Shown here in pieces: positions 1 to 8,322 of a stretch of 64,000 bases of DNA (position 1 is the stretch's first letter; each line of letters starts with the position of its first letter). The position numbers were made by a program, and so were the translations under genes. The notes beneath the pieces were generated by a model. The model saw nothing but the letters and a program-made list of their open reading frames with translations, made no database searches and was not told the origin of the DNA. The DNA is taken from positions 124,001 to 188,000 of the forward strand of contig NZ_JAAAKV010000004.1 in assembly GCF_009905725.1 (NCBI RefSeq). Reading direction: 5' to 3'. This stretch comes from Emticicia sp. CRIBPO (lineage in GTDB: Bacteria > Bacteroidota > Bacteroidia > Cytophagales > Spirosomataceae).

Positions 1-1
1 A

Positions 2-391
2 AACAGATTTTTCAAAAAAGAAGATTGTACCGGTTTCCTGATTGAAACGCCTGAAGGTACTATCTGGGCCCAGGGAGATTCAAAACTTATGCCTGAACAT
101 TTGAAAATGACACCTCCTGATGCAATTCTGTTTGATTTCTCAGATAGTGAGTGGCATTTTACTTTAGCGGGAGCGGTAGAAATTGCCAATGCTTATCCCG
201 ATACACCATTATTACTTTCTCACTGGGGAACAGTTGATGCCCCTGATTTTGCACCCTTCAACGGAGATCCTGAAAAGTTAAAAAAACTCATCAGTAATCC
301 TGAGCGGATGGTAATACTTGCTCCGGGACAACCCTATAAATTAAGGCCCTTAAAAAAACAAAACAAAATACAGCAAAATGAAAAAAAGTAA
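2..391 (+). CDS. MBL-fold metallo-hydrolase, C-terminal part (cut by window edge)
   Basis: The reading frame is open from base 2, so only the last ~129 residues are present. The visible part (FLIETPEGTIWAQGD, then DAILFDFSD and LLLSHWGTVDAPDF) resembles the C-terminal half of stand-alone beta-lactamase-fold hydrolases of the UlaG-like type: the Asp in AQGDS would be a bridging metal ligand and the His in LSHWG the last one. An internal ATG at 89 is not the start, because similarity continues upstream of it. The stop overlaps the next gene by 14 bp, which suggests co-transcription. The substrate cannot be told from this fragment. Confidence 0.7.
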   Translation, partial: NRFFKKEDCTGFLIETPEGTIWAQGDSKLMPEHLKMTPPDAILFDFSDSEWHFTLAGAVEIANAYPDTPLLLSHWGTVDAPDFAPFNGDPEKLKKLISNPERMVILAPGQPYKLRPLKKQNKIQQNEKK

Positions 392-827
392 CTTCATTTT
401 ATTGATGAGTTGTTTACTTATCAGTAGTTATTCTTCAGCCCAGGGGGTTAAAAACAAAGTTATGGAAAGTCATAGGGGAGATTCTGCCAACAGGAAGATG
501 ATGATCCGGATTTCAGAGATTGAAATATATCCTGAGTTCCTTACCGAATATAAGAATATTCTGAAAGAAGAGGCAGGAGCATCCGTGAGACTGGAACCCG
601 GAGTGGTGGCCATATTCCCGATGTATCAGAGGGAGGATTCTACCCAGATAAGAATACTCGAAATGTACAGCGACAGGGATGCCTATGAATCGCATCTGAA
701 AACACCGCATTTCCTGAAGTATAAGACTACAACCCTTAAAATGGTCAAATCTCTGAAGCTGGTGGATATGGAAGGGTTTGATTACCAGGTCATACCCCTG
801 ATTTTTAAGAAAGCGAAGACTAAATGA
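378..827 (+). CDS. Exported antibiotic-biosynthesis-monooxygenase (ABM) domain protein
   Basis: 149 residues. Residues 1-21 form a signal peptide ending SSAQ. The rest (about 40-125) has the dimeric alpha/beta ferredoxin-like ABM pattern: a first strand MMIRISEIEIYPE, a helix running to LKEEAGASVRLEPGV, then IRILEMYSDRDAYESHLKTPHF. The strand, EPG turn and 'ahl.tphf' helix are typical of the YgiN/ABM family, which includes small quinol monooxygenases and heme-binding relatives. The start overlaps the upstream hydrolase by 14 bp. It converges with the AraC gene, with only 5 bp between the two stops. An enzymatic role is family inference. Confidence 0.8.
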   Translation: MKKSNFILLMSCLLISSYSSAQGVKNKVMESHRGDSANRKMMIRISEIEIYPEFLTEYKNILKEEAGASVRLEPGVVAIFPMYQREDSTQIRILEMYSDRDAYESHLKTPHFLKYKTTTLKMVKSLKLVDMEGFDYQVIPLIFKKAKTK

Positions 828-832
828 TCTGG

Positions 833-1720
833 TCAATTTGTTCCCCGGTATTCCAACGGAGAAACCCCTACTTTTTGTTTAAAAAGCCGGGAAAAATGCT
901 GCGGGTATTTGAAACCCAGTTCATAGGCAATTTCACTGATGGATTTCGTGGTGTCCAGTATCCTGTCTTTTGCCGTTTCCAACAGTTTTAAATGGATGAA
1001 GTCCAGGGCAGACTTTCCTGTTTCTTTTTTTATCAGGTCTCCGAAGTAGTTAGAGGAAAGATGCAGCTGGTCCGCAAAATAAGAGACTGAGGGTAAACCA
1101 TCTGTTTTATGTTTTTCGTTCCTGAAAAAGTCATTGAGGATTTCTTCAAATTGCTCTACAATACCATGATTGACATTCTCCCTCGTGATAAACTGCCGGT
1201 CATAAAACCTTGAACAATATTTTAACAAAAGCTCCAGATTAGCGACAATCAGCTTTTTGCTGTGTTTGTCAATGTTTTGCCTGATTTCACTTTCGATGTT
1301 GTCCAGGCAGATACTTACGGTTGCTTTTTCTTTTTCAGAAAGATGCAGGGCCTCATTTGACTTATAATTGAAAAAAGAATACTCGTTGATTTGTTTGCCT
1401 AAGGTCGTGCCTTTGATCATGTCTGCATGGAACACCAGTGCCTTGCCGTACGGCTGATGCCACTCTCCTTCGGGCTCATGCGTAATAACCTGTCCCGGAG
1501 CAAAAAACACCATCGTTCCATCAGCATAATCATAGTAATTGTTGCCGTACCGCATATCGCCGCACCTGGTTTCTTTGAGAATAACGGCATAAAACCCCAT
1601 CATAAACCTGCTCCTTTTTAGCATCCCTGATTTATTCAGATCCACCAGGCTGATGAGAGGATGCAGGCACGGGTTGTTAAAGGTCTCGCTATATTGTCTG
1701 ATCGTTTCGTATTTCAGCAC
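833..1720 (-). CDS. AraC family transcriptional regulator
   Basis: 295 residues. The N-terminal ~110 residues look like a cupin-type sensing domain (YADGTMVFFAPGQV). The C-terminal ~100 residues carry both AraC helix-turn-helix motifs: FADQLHLSSNYFGDLIKKE, and SISEIAYELGFKYPQHFSRL followed by a PLEYR end. It is a close paralogue of the AraC gene at 7229-8143 (shared FFAPGQV, HLSSNYFGDLIKKETG and ELGFKYPQHF). It is transcribed divergently from the molybdenum hydroxylase genes starting at 1948, which it probably controls. The inducer is unknown. Confidence 0.93.
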   Translation of the reverse strand: MLKYETIRQYSETFNNPCLHPLISLVDLNKSGMLKRSRFMMGFYAVILKETRCGDMRYGNNYYDYADGTMVFFAPGQVITHEPEGEWHQPYGKALVFHADMIKGTTLGKQINEYSFFNYKSNEALHLSEKEKATVSICLDNIESEIRQNIDKHSKKLIVANLELLLKYCSRFYDRQFITRENVNHGIVEQFEEILNDFFRNEKHKTDGLPSVSYFADQLHLSSNYFGDLIKKETGKSALDFIHLKLLETAKDRILDTTKSISEIAYELGFKYPQHFSRLFKQKVGVSPLEYRGTN

Positions 1721-1843
1721 TTTACTTACTTTTTAATTTAACAATGGTCGAAAATATCAAAATAGTTGATGGCTTTCATTTTAAGCAGTGAAATTGGTAT
1801 GTAAACCTGTAAAATGTATAAAATATCTTCGTTTTGAATCTGG

Positions 1844-1851
1844 TAAATTTG
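1844..1851 (+). promoter_or_regulatory. Candidate -7 box in the AraC/hydroxylase divergent region
   Basis: TAAATTTG fits the Bacteroidota -7 consensus TAnnTTTG and lies ~100 bp upstream of the [2Fe-2S] subunit start in the 227-bp divergent region 1721-1947. No well-spaced -33 TTG is visible (TTTTG at 1832-1836 is too close), so this is only a candidate and may depend on the activator. Confidence 0.3.
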
Positions 1852-1947
1852 CAATAGCTATAGTAAAGATAAGCATAATCAGGGAGAGATACGCGGTTGT
1901 GATTGACAGAAAGCAGAAGTAAAAGTTGAAAATAAAAAACAGGATAA

Positions 1948-2457
1948 ATGAAAACATACCATTTGAATATCAATAACAAAGCAGTAAGGGTTGAGGCAGA
2001 AGCCGACACACCCATGCTTTGGGTTATCCGGGATTATGTCCATTTGAAAGGAACTAAATTTGGTTGTGGCATGGGGCTTTGCGGGGCTTGTACCATCCAC
2101 CTGGATGGTCAGCCTGTCCGCTCCTGTCAGACGCCGGTTTCTTCAGTAAAAGCAACGGGTAAAATTACCACCATTGAGGGTATTTCAGCCAATATTGAAC
2201 ATGTGGTGCAGAAAGCCTGGATAGAAGAGCAGGTGCCTCAGTGCGGATATTGTCAGTCAGGCCAGATCATGTCGGCTGTGGCTTTATTAAATACGAATGC
2301 AGACCCCACCGATGAAGACATCGACAATTATATGGCAGGAAACATCTGCCGGTGTGGTACTTACCAACGCATCCGTTCGGCCATTCATCTGGCCGCAGCA
2401 AGAATGAAATCTGAGTCTGGCAGCCGTGAAAAAAACCTAAAACAATCCTCTCATTAA
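1948..2457 (+). CDS. [2Fe-2S] subunit of a xanthine-dehydrogenase-family oxidoreductase (isoquinoline 1-oxidoreductase alpha type)
   Basis: 169 residues in two parts. Residues 1-80 are plant-ferredoxin-like with the cluster ligands in CGMGLCGAC and a fourth Cys in VRSC. Residues ~85-155 are the helical second-cluster domain with QCGYCQSGQ and NICRCGTY. This is the two-cluster small subunit that passes electrons from the molybdenum cofactor in IorA-type enzymes. No signal sequence is visible; such subunits usually leave the cell as a complex with the Tat-targeted large subunit. It lies 4 bp upstream of the large subunit gene. The C-terminal ~15 residues are charged and family-variable. Confidence 0.94.
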   Translation: MKTYHLNINNKAVRVEAEADTPMLWVIRDYVHLKGTKFGCGMGLCGACTIHLDGQPVRSCQTPVSSVKATGKITTIEGISANIEHVVQKAWIEEQVPQCGYCQSGQIMSAVALLNTNADPTDEDIDNYMAGNICRCGTYQRIRSAIHLAAARMKSESGSREKNLKQSSH

Positions 2458-2461
2458 CCTC

Positions 2462-4645
2462 ATGTCAAAGATAAATAATATCCATGTTAACCGCCGTGAT
2501 TTTTTACGGTATACGGGCTTGTCAGGAGCTGCATTGGTTTTAGGCATTGCCCCGGCCAATGCAGATGAATCTGTTGGGATCAGCAATTTAAGTCTTCTGG
2601 AAGAGGGCCATTCACTGAGCCCTTATGTCATTATTGAGAAGTCGGGAAAAATAACGCTTTTCAGCACGAGACCTGAAATGGGGCAGGGAGTCTACCAATC
2701 CATTCCGGCCCTGATCGCCGAAGAATTGGAGATTTCGCAGGACCAGTATACCGTTAAGCAAACCGGTGGAGAAAAACAATTCGGCGGAGCACAGTTTGCG
2801 GGCGGTAGTTTCTCGGTCCGTTCGGATTACTTTGCCTTAAGAAAAGTGGGAGCTGCCGCCCGGGAAATGCTTATCTCGGCAGCAAGCCGGCAATGGAACG
2901 TGCCGGAATCTGAATGCTATGCTGAAAACGCCAGGATTTTTCACAGACCCTCAGGCAAAAGTGCCGGATATGGAGAATTAGCCGAAAGTGCTTCCACGCT
3001 GGAAGTTCCGGCAAACCCCCGGCTGAAAGACGCAAAAGATTTCAAACTTCTGGGTAAATCCGTAAAACGTCAGGACATACCCCTGAAAGTGTCGGGAAGG
3101 GCCGTCTTTGGTATTGACGTGGAAATACCCGGAATGGTTTATGCTTCTGTAGAGCGTTGCCCGGTCTTTGGTGCCACCCTGAAGGATTATGACAAGTCGG
3201 CCAGCCTGAAAGTCCCCGGTGTTGAAAATGTGGTGGAGGTAGAAAAGGTCTTCGGTGTTTATAAAACCAAAGGGGTAGCCGTCATAGCAGGAAACTACTG
3301 GTCTGCTTTGAAGGGCCGGAGGGCATTGAAAATAAACTGGGATTACCAGGGAAAAGAGTATTTTAACTCACAGGATTATGCAGCATCACTAAGAAAACTG
3401 GCTGAGAAAGAAGGCGTGGTTGATGCAGCTGTCGGTGACTTCGACAAAGGTTTTGCTGAATCAACCAAAAAAATAGAGGCTTTTTATGAAACCCCTTTTG
3501 TGTCGCATTCCACGATGGAGGCCATGAATTGTACGGCACACTGGAAAGAGGAGGGCAAACTGGAGGTCTGGGCCTCTACCCAGGTACCTTCAGACACCAT
3601 GCGTGATCTTACAGGTCGCTATAACTTAAAGGAAGAGAATGTTCTGATCCATACCTGTTTCAACGGCGGAGGGTTCGGCAGAAGGCTGGCCATAGATTTT
3701 ATCATTGAAGCGGTAAATCTGTCCAAAAGCATTAAAAAACCGGTCAAGCTGATCTGGACAAGGGAAGATGATATGCAGTCAGGTCCTTTCAGACCACCCA
3801 CTTTTTCATCACTGAAAGGAGGCATTTCAGGCGATGGTAAATTGCTTGCGTTTCAGCACAAAGTGATCTCACCTTCTATCATGGCCTTTTTAAATCCTGA
3901 TTTTGATAAAACAAAGTTAGATGGCAACATGACGGAGGGAATCAGTCACCAGAAGTATGAAATCCCGAATATGAAAAACCTTTTTGTGTATTCGGATATT
4001 CATGTGCCTCTGTTGTGGTGGCGTTCGGTAACCAGTTCAACCCTGGCTTTTTCACATGAGTGTTTCATAGACGAGCTGGCTCACACGGCTGGTAAAGACC
4101 CCATGGCTTTCCGCCTGCAAATGCTTACCAAAGCTTCTGATGCCAGACGCGTATTACAGAAACTAAAAGAAGTGTCGGGCTGGGATGTTCCGATGGCAGA
4201 AGGCCGGGGCCGGGGCGTGGCACAGTGGGAGTTTTTTGCAGGTTTGGGCGGACAGGTGATTGAGGTGACCAGGCAATCTGATAAATCGGTAAAGATAGAT
4301 AAAGTATTTGCGGTGATTGACCTGGGAACTGTCGTCAATCCCGATACCGTGAAAGCACAGGTGGAAGGTGCTGTGGTGATGGGCATTACGGCAGCCATTA
4401 AAAATGGTATAACCTTTGCCAACGGGAAAACAGAACAAAGCAATTTTCATGATAACCCCGTATTGAGGATCAATGAAATGCCGCCTGTTGAAGTGCATAT
4501 CCTGGCTGAGGGAGGTGAAAATATCAAAGGCGTCGGAGAGCCGGGACTTCCGCCCGTTGCTCCTGCACTGGCCAATGCCATTTTTGCGGCTACCGGCATT
4601 CGTGTCCGCAAAATGCCTTTTGATATAGACAATTTAACATCATGA
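2462..4645 (+). CDS. Molybdopterin-binding large subunit, xanthine dehydrogenase family (isoquinoline 1-oxidoreductase beta type)
   Basis: 727 residues. The N-terminus NRRDFLRYTGLSGAALVLG is a twin-arginine signal, so the complex is probably periplasmic. Cofactor-binding signatures are GGGFGRR (~residue 400), REDDM, and near the C-terminus GVGEPGLPP, whose Glu corresponds to the catalytic base of the family. There is no FAD subunit next to it, as is usual for IorAB-type hydroxylases, which reduce a cytochrome or other external carrier instead. It is about 20 residues shorter than the two paralogues at 15.9-20.4 kb and clearly diverged from them. Its stop overlaps the next start (ATGA). The substrate, perhaps an N-heterocycle or aldehyde, is not predictable. 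Confidence 0.93.
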   Translation: MSKINNIHVNRRDFLRYTGLSGAALVLGIAPANADESVGISNLSLLEEGHSLSPYVIIEKSGKITLFSTRPEMGQGVYQSIPALIAEELEISQDQYTVKQTGGEKQFGGAQFAGGSFSVRSDYFALRKVGAAAREMLISAASRQWNVPESECYAENARIFHRPSGKSAGYGELAESASTLEVPANPRLKDAKDFKLLGKSVKRQDIPLKVSGRAVFGIDVEIPGMVYASVERCPVFGATLKDYDKSASLKVPGVENVVEVEKVFGVYKTKGVAVIAGNYWSALKGRRALKINWDYQGKEYFNSQDYAASLRKLAEKEGVVDAAVGDFDKGFAESTKKIEAFYETPFVSHSTMEAMNCTAHWKEEGKLEVWASTQVPSDTMRDLTGRYNLKEENVLIHTCFNGGGFGRRLAIDFIIEAVNLSKSIKKPVKLIWTREDDMQSGPFRPPTFSSLKGGISGDGKLLAFQHKVISPSIMAFLNPDFDKTKLDGNMTEGISHQKYEIPNMKNLFVYSDIHVPLLWWRSVTSSTLAFSHECFIDELAHTAGKDPMAFRLQMLTKASDARRVLQKLKEVSGWDVPMAEGRGRGVAQWEFFAGLGGQVIEVTRQSDKSVKIDKVFAVIDLGTVVNPDTVKAQVEGAVVMGITAAIKNGITFANGKTEQSNFHDNPVLRINEMPPVEVHILAEGGENIKGVGEPGLPPVAPALANAIFAATGIRVRKMPFDIDNLTS

Positions 4646-5211
4646 ATACAGAAAAAGATATTTTTGACCGGATGATGAAAGGGGGCATTTTCAGATCCGA
4701 TGACCCTGAATATCCAAAGATTTTTGAGGCAGTTAACGAAACCATGAAGTTGTCACAAAAGCTCAATGCCGCCACCGACACTAACGAAGTCAGGCAATGG
4801 CTAAGTGAAATTATCGGCAACAAAGTAGATGAAACCACTACTTTGTTTATCCCTTTTCATACCAATTTGGGGAGGAATATCAGAATTGGTAAAAATGTTT
4901 TTATCAATCATGGATGTACTTTCCTGGACCTGGGAGGCATCACCATTGAAGACGATGCATTGATTGGACCCAATGTACAGCTCATCACCGAAAACCACCC
5001 GGTTCACCCTGCAGAGCGGAAAGCACTGGATCTGAAGTCAGTCCTGGTAAAACGGAATGCATGGATAGGGGCCGGGGCGATCATCCTTCCGGGCGTCACT
5101 ATCGGTGAAAACTCGGTGGTAGCGGCAGGGGCTGTCGTAAACAAAGACGTGCCTGATAACACTATAGCAGGAGGTGTTCCGGCAAAATTCATCAGATCCA
5201 TTGAAATCTGA
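4642..5211 (+). CDS. Maltose/galactoside O-acetyltransferase-like hexapeptide-repeat acetyltransferase
   Basis: 189 residues. A short N-terminal helical 'Mac' domain (DIFDRMMKGGIF) is followed by a left-handed beta-helix of hexapeptide repeats (IGKNVFINHGC, IEDDALIGPNV, IGAGAIILPGVTIGENSVV). The catalytic His is likely in ENHPVHP. The ending VPAKFIRSI is typical of the LacA/Maa/NodL family, which transfers acetyl from acetyl-CoA to sugar hydroxyls. The ATG overlaps the stop of the large hydroxylase subunit, so the two are translationally coupled. A link to the hydroxylase's function is not obvious; acetylating its product is speculation. Confidence 0.9.
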   Translation: MNTEKDIFDRMMKGGIFRSDDPEYPKIFEAVNETMKLSQKLNAATDTNEVRQWLSEIIGNKVDETTTLFIPFHTNLGRNIRIGKNVFINHGCTFLDLGGITIEDDALIGPNVQLITENHPVHPAERKALDLKSVLVKRNAWIGAGAIILPGVTIGENSVVAAGAVVNKDVPDNTIAGGVPAKFIRSIEI

Positions 5212-5249
5212 TTTCAGTAAAAAGAACAGAATAAGCAAAATCAGGTACT

Positions 5250-5726
5250 ATGAAATATTCATTTTTCATCTCTCTTTTGGCTTTCCCTTTTTTAACAGGC
5301 TTTGCTTCCTGTGAAAAAGACCAGCCGGCAACAAGCAACAGCAATTCCTCAAACAATGAAAATACTATTCCAATGGGCGGCAAAATAAGAATAAAGGTTG
5401 GTGCCGGTACATTTACTGCTACGCTTTTAAACAATGAAACGGCAAATAAATTCAGAGCAATGCTGCCTTTGACCCTCAAAATGAGCGAACTGAACGGTAA
5501 TGAAAAGTATTTCGATTTAACCGCCAGTTTACCAGGCAACGCTTCAAATCCCGGAACCATACAGTCCGGAGATTTAATGCTTTACGGTGCCAACACCCTT
5601 GTACTCTTTTATAAAACTTTCCCTACTTCGTACAGCTATTCAAAAATCGGGCGAATTGATGATGCAACAGGACTTGGGCAGGCATTGGGTAGCAATAGTG
5701 TAACCATTACCTTTGAAGTGCAGTGA
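5250..5726 (+). CDS. Cyclophilin-like-fold lipoprotein
   Basis: 158 residues. A signal peptide ends in a lipobox-like GFASC (Cys ~21), followed by an Asn/Ser-rich linker to about residue 45. The rest matches the small 'cyclophilin-like' family: GKIRIKVGAGTFTATLLNNE, LPLTLKMSELNGNEKYFDL, then GDLMLYGANTLVLFY and a final SVTITFEV strand. Proteins of this family commonly accompany oxidoreductases and acetyltransferases in Bacteroidota, but their activity is unproven. It is the fourth gene of the run beginning at 1948, 38 bp after the acetyltransferase. The tandem repeat follows downstream. Confidence 0.8.
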   Translation: MKYSFFISLLAFPFLTGFASCEKDQPATSNSNSSNNENTIPMGGKIRIKVGAGTFTATLLNNETANKFRAMLPLTLKMSELNGNEKYFDLTASLPGNASNPGTIQSGDLMLYGANTLVLFYKTFPTSYSYSKIGRIDDATGLGQALGSNSVTITFEVQ

Positions 5727-5790
5727 GGTCGTGATTCCACTGCTTCAATATCAGATAAATCTGCTGAAGCCGGTAAAAGGAGCTTAATAG

Positions 5791-6195
5791 CCTATGAATA
5801 TACCTCCGGAACCTGTAAGAAGAGGTTATTAACCTATAATTATACCTTCCGGGCCTATATGGAGAGGTTTTGAACCTATATTTATACCCCCTGGGGCCTA
5901 TAATTATACCCTCTAGGGCCTATAAGAAGAGGTTATTAACCTATAATTATACCTTCCGAACCTATATGGAGAGGTTTTGAACCTATATTTATACCCTCTG
6001 GGACCTATAATTATACCCTCTAGGGCCTATAAGAAGAGGTTATTAACCTATAATTATACCTTCCGAACCTATATGGAGAGGTTTTGAACCTATATTTATA
6101 CCCCCTGGAACCTATAATTATACCCTCTAGGACCTATAAGAAGAGGTTGTTAACCTATAATTATACCTTCTGAACCTGTACTATGCGGTTCAGGG
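5791..6195. repeat. Higher-order tandem repeat: 107-bp unit made of five 21-22 bp subunits
   Basis: About eighteen consecutive 21-22 bp subunits, nearly all starting CCTATA, run from 5791 to ~6175, with a decayed nineteenth to ~6195. Five subunit types (21+21+22+22+21 bp) recur in fixed order, giving an exact 107-bp period: AGAGGTT is found at 5821, 5928, 6035 and 6142. Copies differ at only a few bases. The subunits alternate T/A-C types (ATTATACC) with purine types (AGAAGAGG or GGAGAGG), so neighbouring units can partly pair, as in GGTTATTAACC. The array fills the 502-bp gap between two convergent genes. There are no unique spacers, so it is not a CRISPR. Function unknown. Confidence 0.95.
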
Positions 6196-6228
6196 ATGGT
6201 CTACTTCCTTCCGAAGCAATTATGCCGC

Positions 6229-7170
6229 TTACTTAAGAGCTGCATTGAGAAATGTAATCACTTTTGTTTTTAAGTCTTCTGTGTCAAACATCTTCCCGAA
6301 GTGAGGAGCGTCTTTTACAATAATCAATTCATTTTTTACCCCGGTCGCTGTCAGCCATCCTGATAATAATTTCGATTGACGGGGAGAAACCATGTCGTCT
6401 TTCTCGCCGTGTATGATAAGAAACGGCGGGTCGTTTTTGTCGACATAGGTGACCGGACTTGCGGCTTTTGCCAGATCGGGACGGGAAACAGGGCTTGCTC
6501 CCAATAAAATAGCTTCCGGTGCTTTAGGGTCTTCGCTGCTTCCCAATGAGGCCAGTTCGGAAGGCCCGTAATAATCAACCACAGCTTTTATGTTGAACTG
6601 CTGCACGGCGTTATGCATAAAAAAGGCCGGAACTTTATTGTTATTAGCCAGGCCCTGCAGAGAGGCCAGGTGTCCTCCGGCTGAGAAACCCATGATGGCG
6701 ATCCTGTTCTTGTCCAGGTGGTACTTCTCAGCATTTTTACATAGAAATGAAAGGGCCTGGTTGCAGTCCTGGATCTGGGCCGGAAACTGAGCTTGCGAGG
6801 CAAAACGGTAATCAACGGACGCTACCGCAATGCCGTTATTGATCAAAGCCGAAATGGTATTGCCCATATAGCCGATGTCGGCATATTTATCGTTTACCAG
6901 CCAGCCCCCTCCGTGGATAAAAACCACAAAAGGCACATTGCCCTTTACATCACGGGGCAAATAGATATCTAAAAGATGCTTCTTCAGCGTGTCATTGTTG
7001 AAGGGGATATTGCCGTGCAGGATTGTTCCCTGCGGAAAGAGCTTGTACACCCGGTTTTCAGACTGGGAAAAAAGGTCAGATGAAAAGCAGTGAATGACTG
7101 CCAGGATGAACAGCAGCTTCCTGCTTGTCATGGCCGGTTTACTGTTCTGAAAAGGAACGTTGATTTTCAT
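6229..7170 (-). CDS. Secreted alpha/beta hydrolase (BD-FAE/carboxylesterase-like)
   Basis: 313 residues. It has the oxyanion HGGGW (~85-90), nucleophile elbow GFSAGG (~160), a C-terminal LIIHGEKDDMV with the acid residue, and a His in DAPHFG, the order expected for esterases of the hormone-sensitive-lipase-like group. The first 36 residues end in a signal peptide (LLFILAVIHCFSSDLFSQ). An internal ATG at 7131 would give a more ordinary 23-residue signal, so the true start may be there. It converges with the cyclophilin-like gene across the tandem repeat. The substrate is likely an ester, possibly a sugar or phenolic ester. Confidence 0.88.
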   Translation of the reverse strand: MKINVPFQNSKPAMTSRKLLFILAVIHCFSSDLFSQSENRVYKLFPQGTILHGNIPFNNDTLKKHLLDIYLPRDVKGNVPFVVFIHGGGWLVNDKYADIGYMGNTISALINNGIAVASVDYRFASQAQFPAQIQDCNQALSFLCKNAEKYHLDKNRIAIMGFSAGGHLASLQGLANNNKVPAFFMHNAVQQFNIKAVVDYYGPSELASLGSSEDPKAPEAILLGASPVSRPDLAKAASPVTYVDKNDPPFLIIHGEKDDMVSPRQSKLLSGWLTATGVKNELIIVKDAPHFGKMFDTEDLKTKVITFLNAALK

Positions 7171-7228
7171 TGACTTAGGGATAAATGATTTTCTAAGGCT
7201 AAAATAGAAAGTATTTTCCGGATTATGG

Positions 7229-8143
7229 TCAGTTCAGATTTTTAAACTCATTCGGGGTATAACCCACCCGTTGCTTAAATACCCTCGTGAAGTGTTGCGG
7301 GTATTTGAACCCTAATTCGTAGGCAATTTCATTCACGGTTTTATCTGTACCGAACACCTTGTCTTTGGCCACTTCAATGATTTTGGTCTGTATGTATTCT
7401 TTTGCCGATTGCCCGGTTTCTTTTTTGATCAGGTCACCGAAATAGTTGGCCGACAAATGAAGCTCTTCTGCAAAATAGGCCACCGAAGGCAAGCCGATAT
7501 TCTGAGGCTTTTCGGTCAGGAAATACGCATTCAGCAATTCTTCAAACCTCGCCAGAATGCCCTTATGGGGATGATCCCGGGTAATGAACTGACGGTCATA
7601 AAAACGTTCGCAGTAATCCAGGAACAATTCGATATTCGAAGCGATCAGCTTCTTGCTGTGCTTGTCAACCGGTTGTTTTAATTCAAATTCTATTTTGTGA
7701 AAGCAATCCATGATCATGTGTCTTTCGTCGTCAGACAGGTGCAGGGCTTCGTTGGTCTGGTAGTTGAAAAACTTATAATTCTGCATGGCTTTCCCAAGGG
7801 CTGTTCCATGCATAAAGTCGGCGTGAAAAACCAGTCCGTAGCCCATGGGCTGATAAGTCCCTCCCGAGGGATTCTTCATCTCAGCGACCTGTCCCGGAGC
7901 AAAAAACACCAGTGTACCTGCCTGATAATCATAATAATGACGGCCATAAACCATATCCCCGCATTTAACATCCTTCAAAAAGACGGTGTATAAACCATAT
8001 TGAAACCTGATGCTCTCCACATCGCCCCAGGATCTTTCATGGGCTTTTGAAAAATCAATGACGCTTACCAGGGGGTGCAGCGTTTTGTGATTATTAAAGG
8101 TGTTGTAATCACTTACATTGTCAATATTTACAATAGTCTCCAT
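7229..8143 (-). CDS. AraC family transcriptional regulator (paralogue of the one at 833)
   Basis: 304 residues. The N-terminal cupin-like sensor contains YQAGTLVFFAPGQV. The C-terminal double HTH contains FAEELHLSANYFGDLIKKE and TVNEIAYELGFKYPQHFTRV, ending YTPNEFK. Sequence and layout mirror the AraC gene at 833-1720. It is divergent from the carboxylesterase operon at 8323. The 179-bp divergent region holds one copy of the duplicated 66-bp element, so this protein is the best candidate for binding that element there and at 14528. Confidence 0.93.
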   Translation of the reverse strand: METIVNIDNVSDYNTFNNHKTLHPLVSVIDFSKAHERSWGDVESIRFQYGLYTVFLKDVKCGDMVYGRHYYDYQAGTLVFFAPGQVAEMKNPSGGTYQPMGYGLVFHADFMHGTALGKAMQNYKFFNYQTNEALHLSDDERHMIMDCFHKIEFELKQPVDKHSKKLIASNIELFLDYCERFYDRQFITRDHPHKGILARFEELLNAYFLTEKPQNIGLPSVAYFAEELHLSANYFGDLIKKETGQSAKEYIQTKIIEVAKDKVFGTDKTVNEIAYELGFKYPQHFTRVFKQRVGYTPNEFKNLN

Positions 8144-8214
8144 AATGATGATGATGTTTCTGACTCAAATTTAAGCCATTATTTTCTCAATAACAGGAAG
8201 CCGCCCGGCAATCA

Positions 8215-8280
8215 GTAAAAATGGTAGAAATACCAGTAATTTTTCTACCTCATTGATAATTAAAACCTTAGACCTTTGTA
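8215..8280 (+). promoter_or_regulatory. Duplicated promoter/operator element, copy 1
   Basis: These 66 bases match 14528-14593 without gaps at 57 positions. Contents: an inverted repeat GGTAGAAA...TTTCTACC, then ATTGATAATTAAAACCTTAG and a terminal CTTTGTA. The left part looks like an operator; the right part has a TTG (-33-like) and a TTTG-ending -7-like box with slightly short spacing. It lies 43 bp upstream of the carboxylesterase start, consistent with a promoter activated by the adjacent AraC protein. Confidence 0.75.
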
Positions 8281-8322
8281 TCGGTAAAAAAAACGAAATC
8301 CGTTTCAAACTAAACCTTAAAC

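Noticed and set aside
5791-6195. CRISPR array
   Set aside because: The repeat period of 21-22 bp leaves no unique spacers, the five subunit types recur in fixed order, and no cas gene is near.
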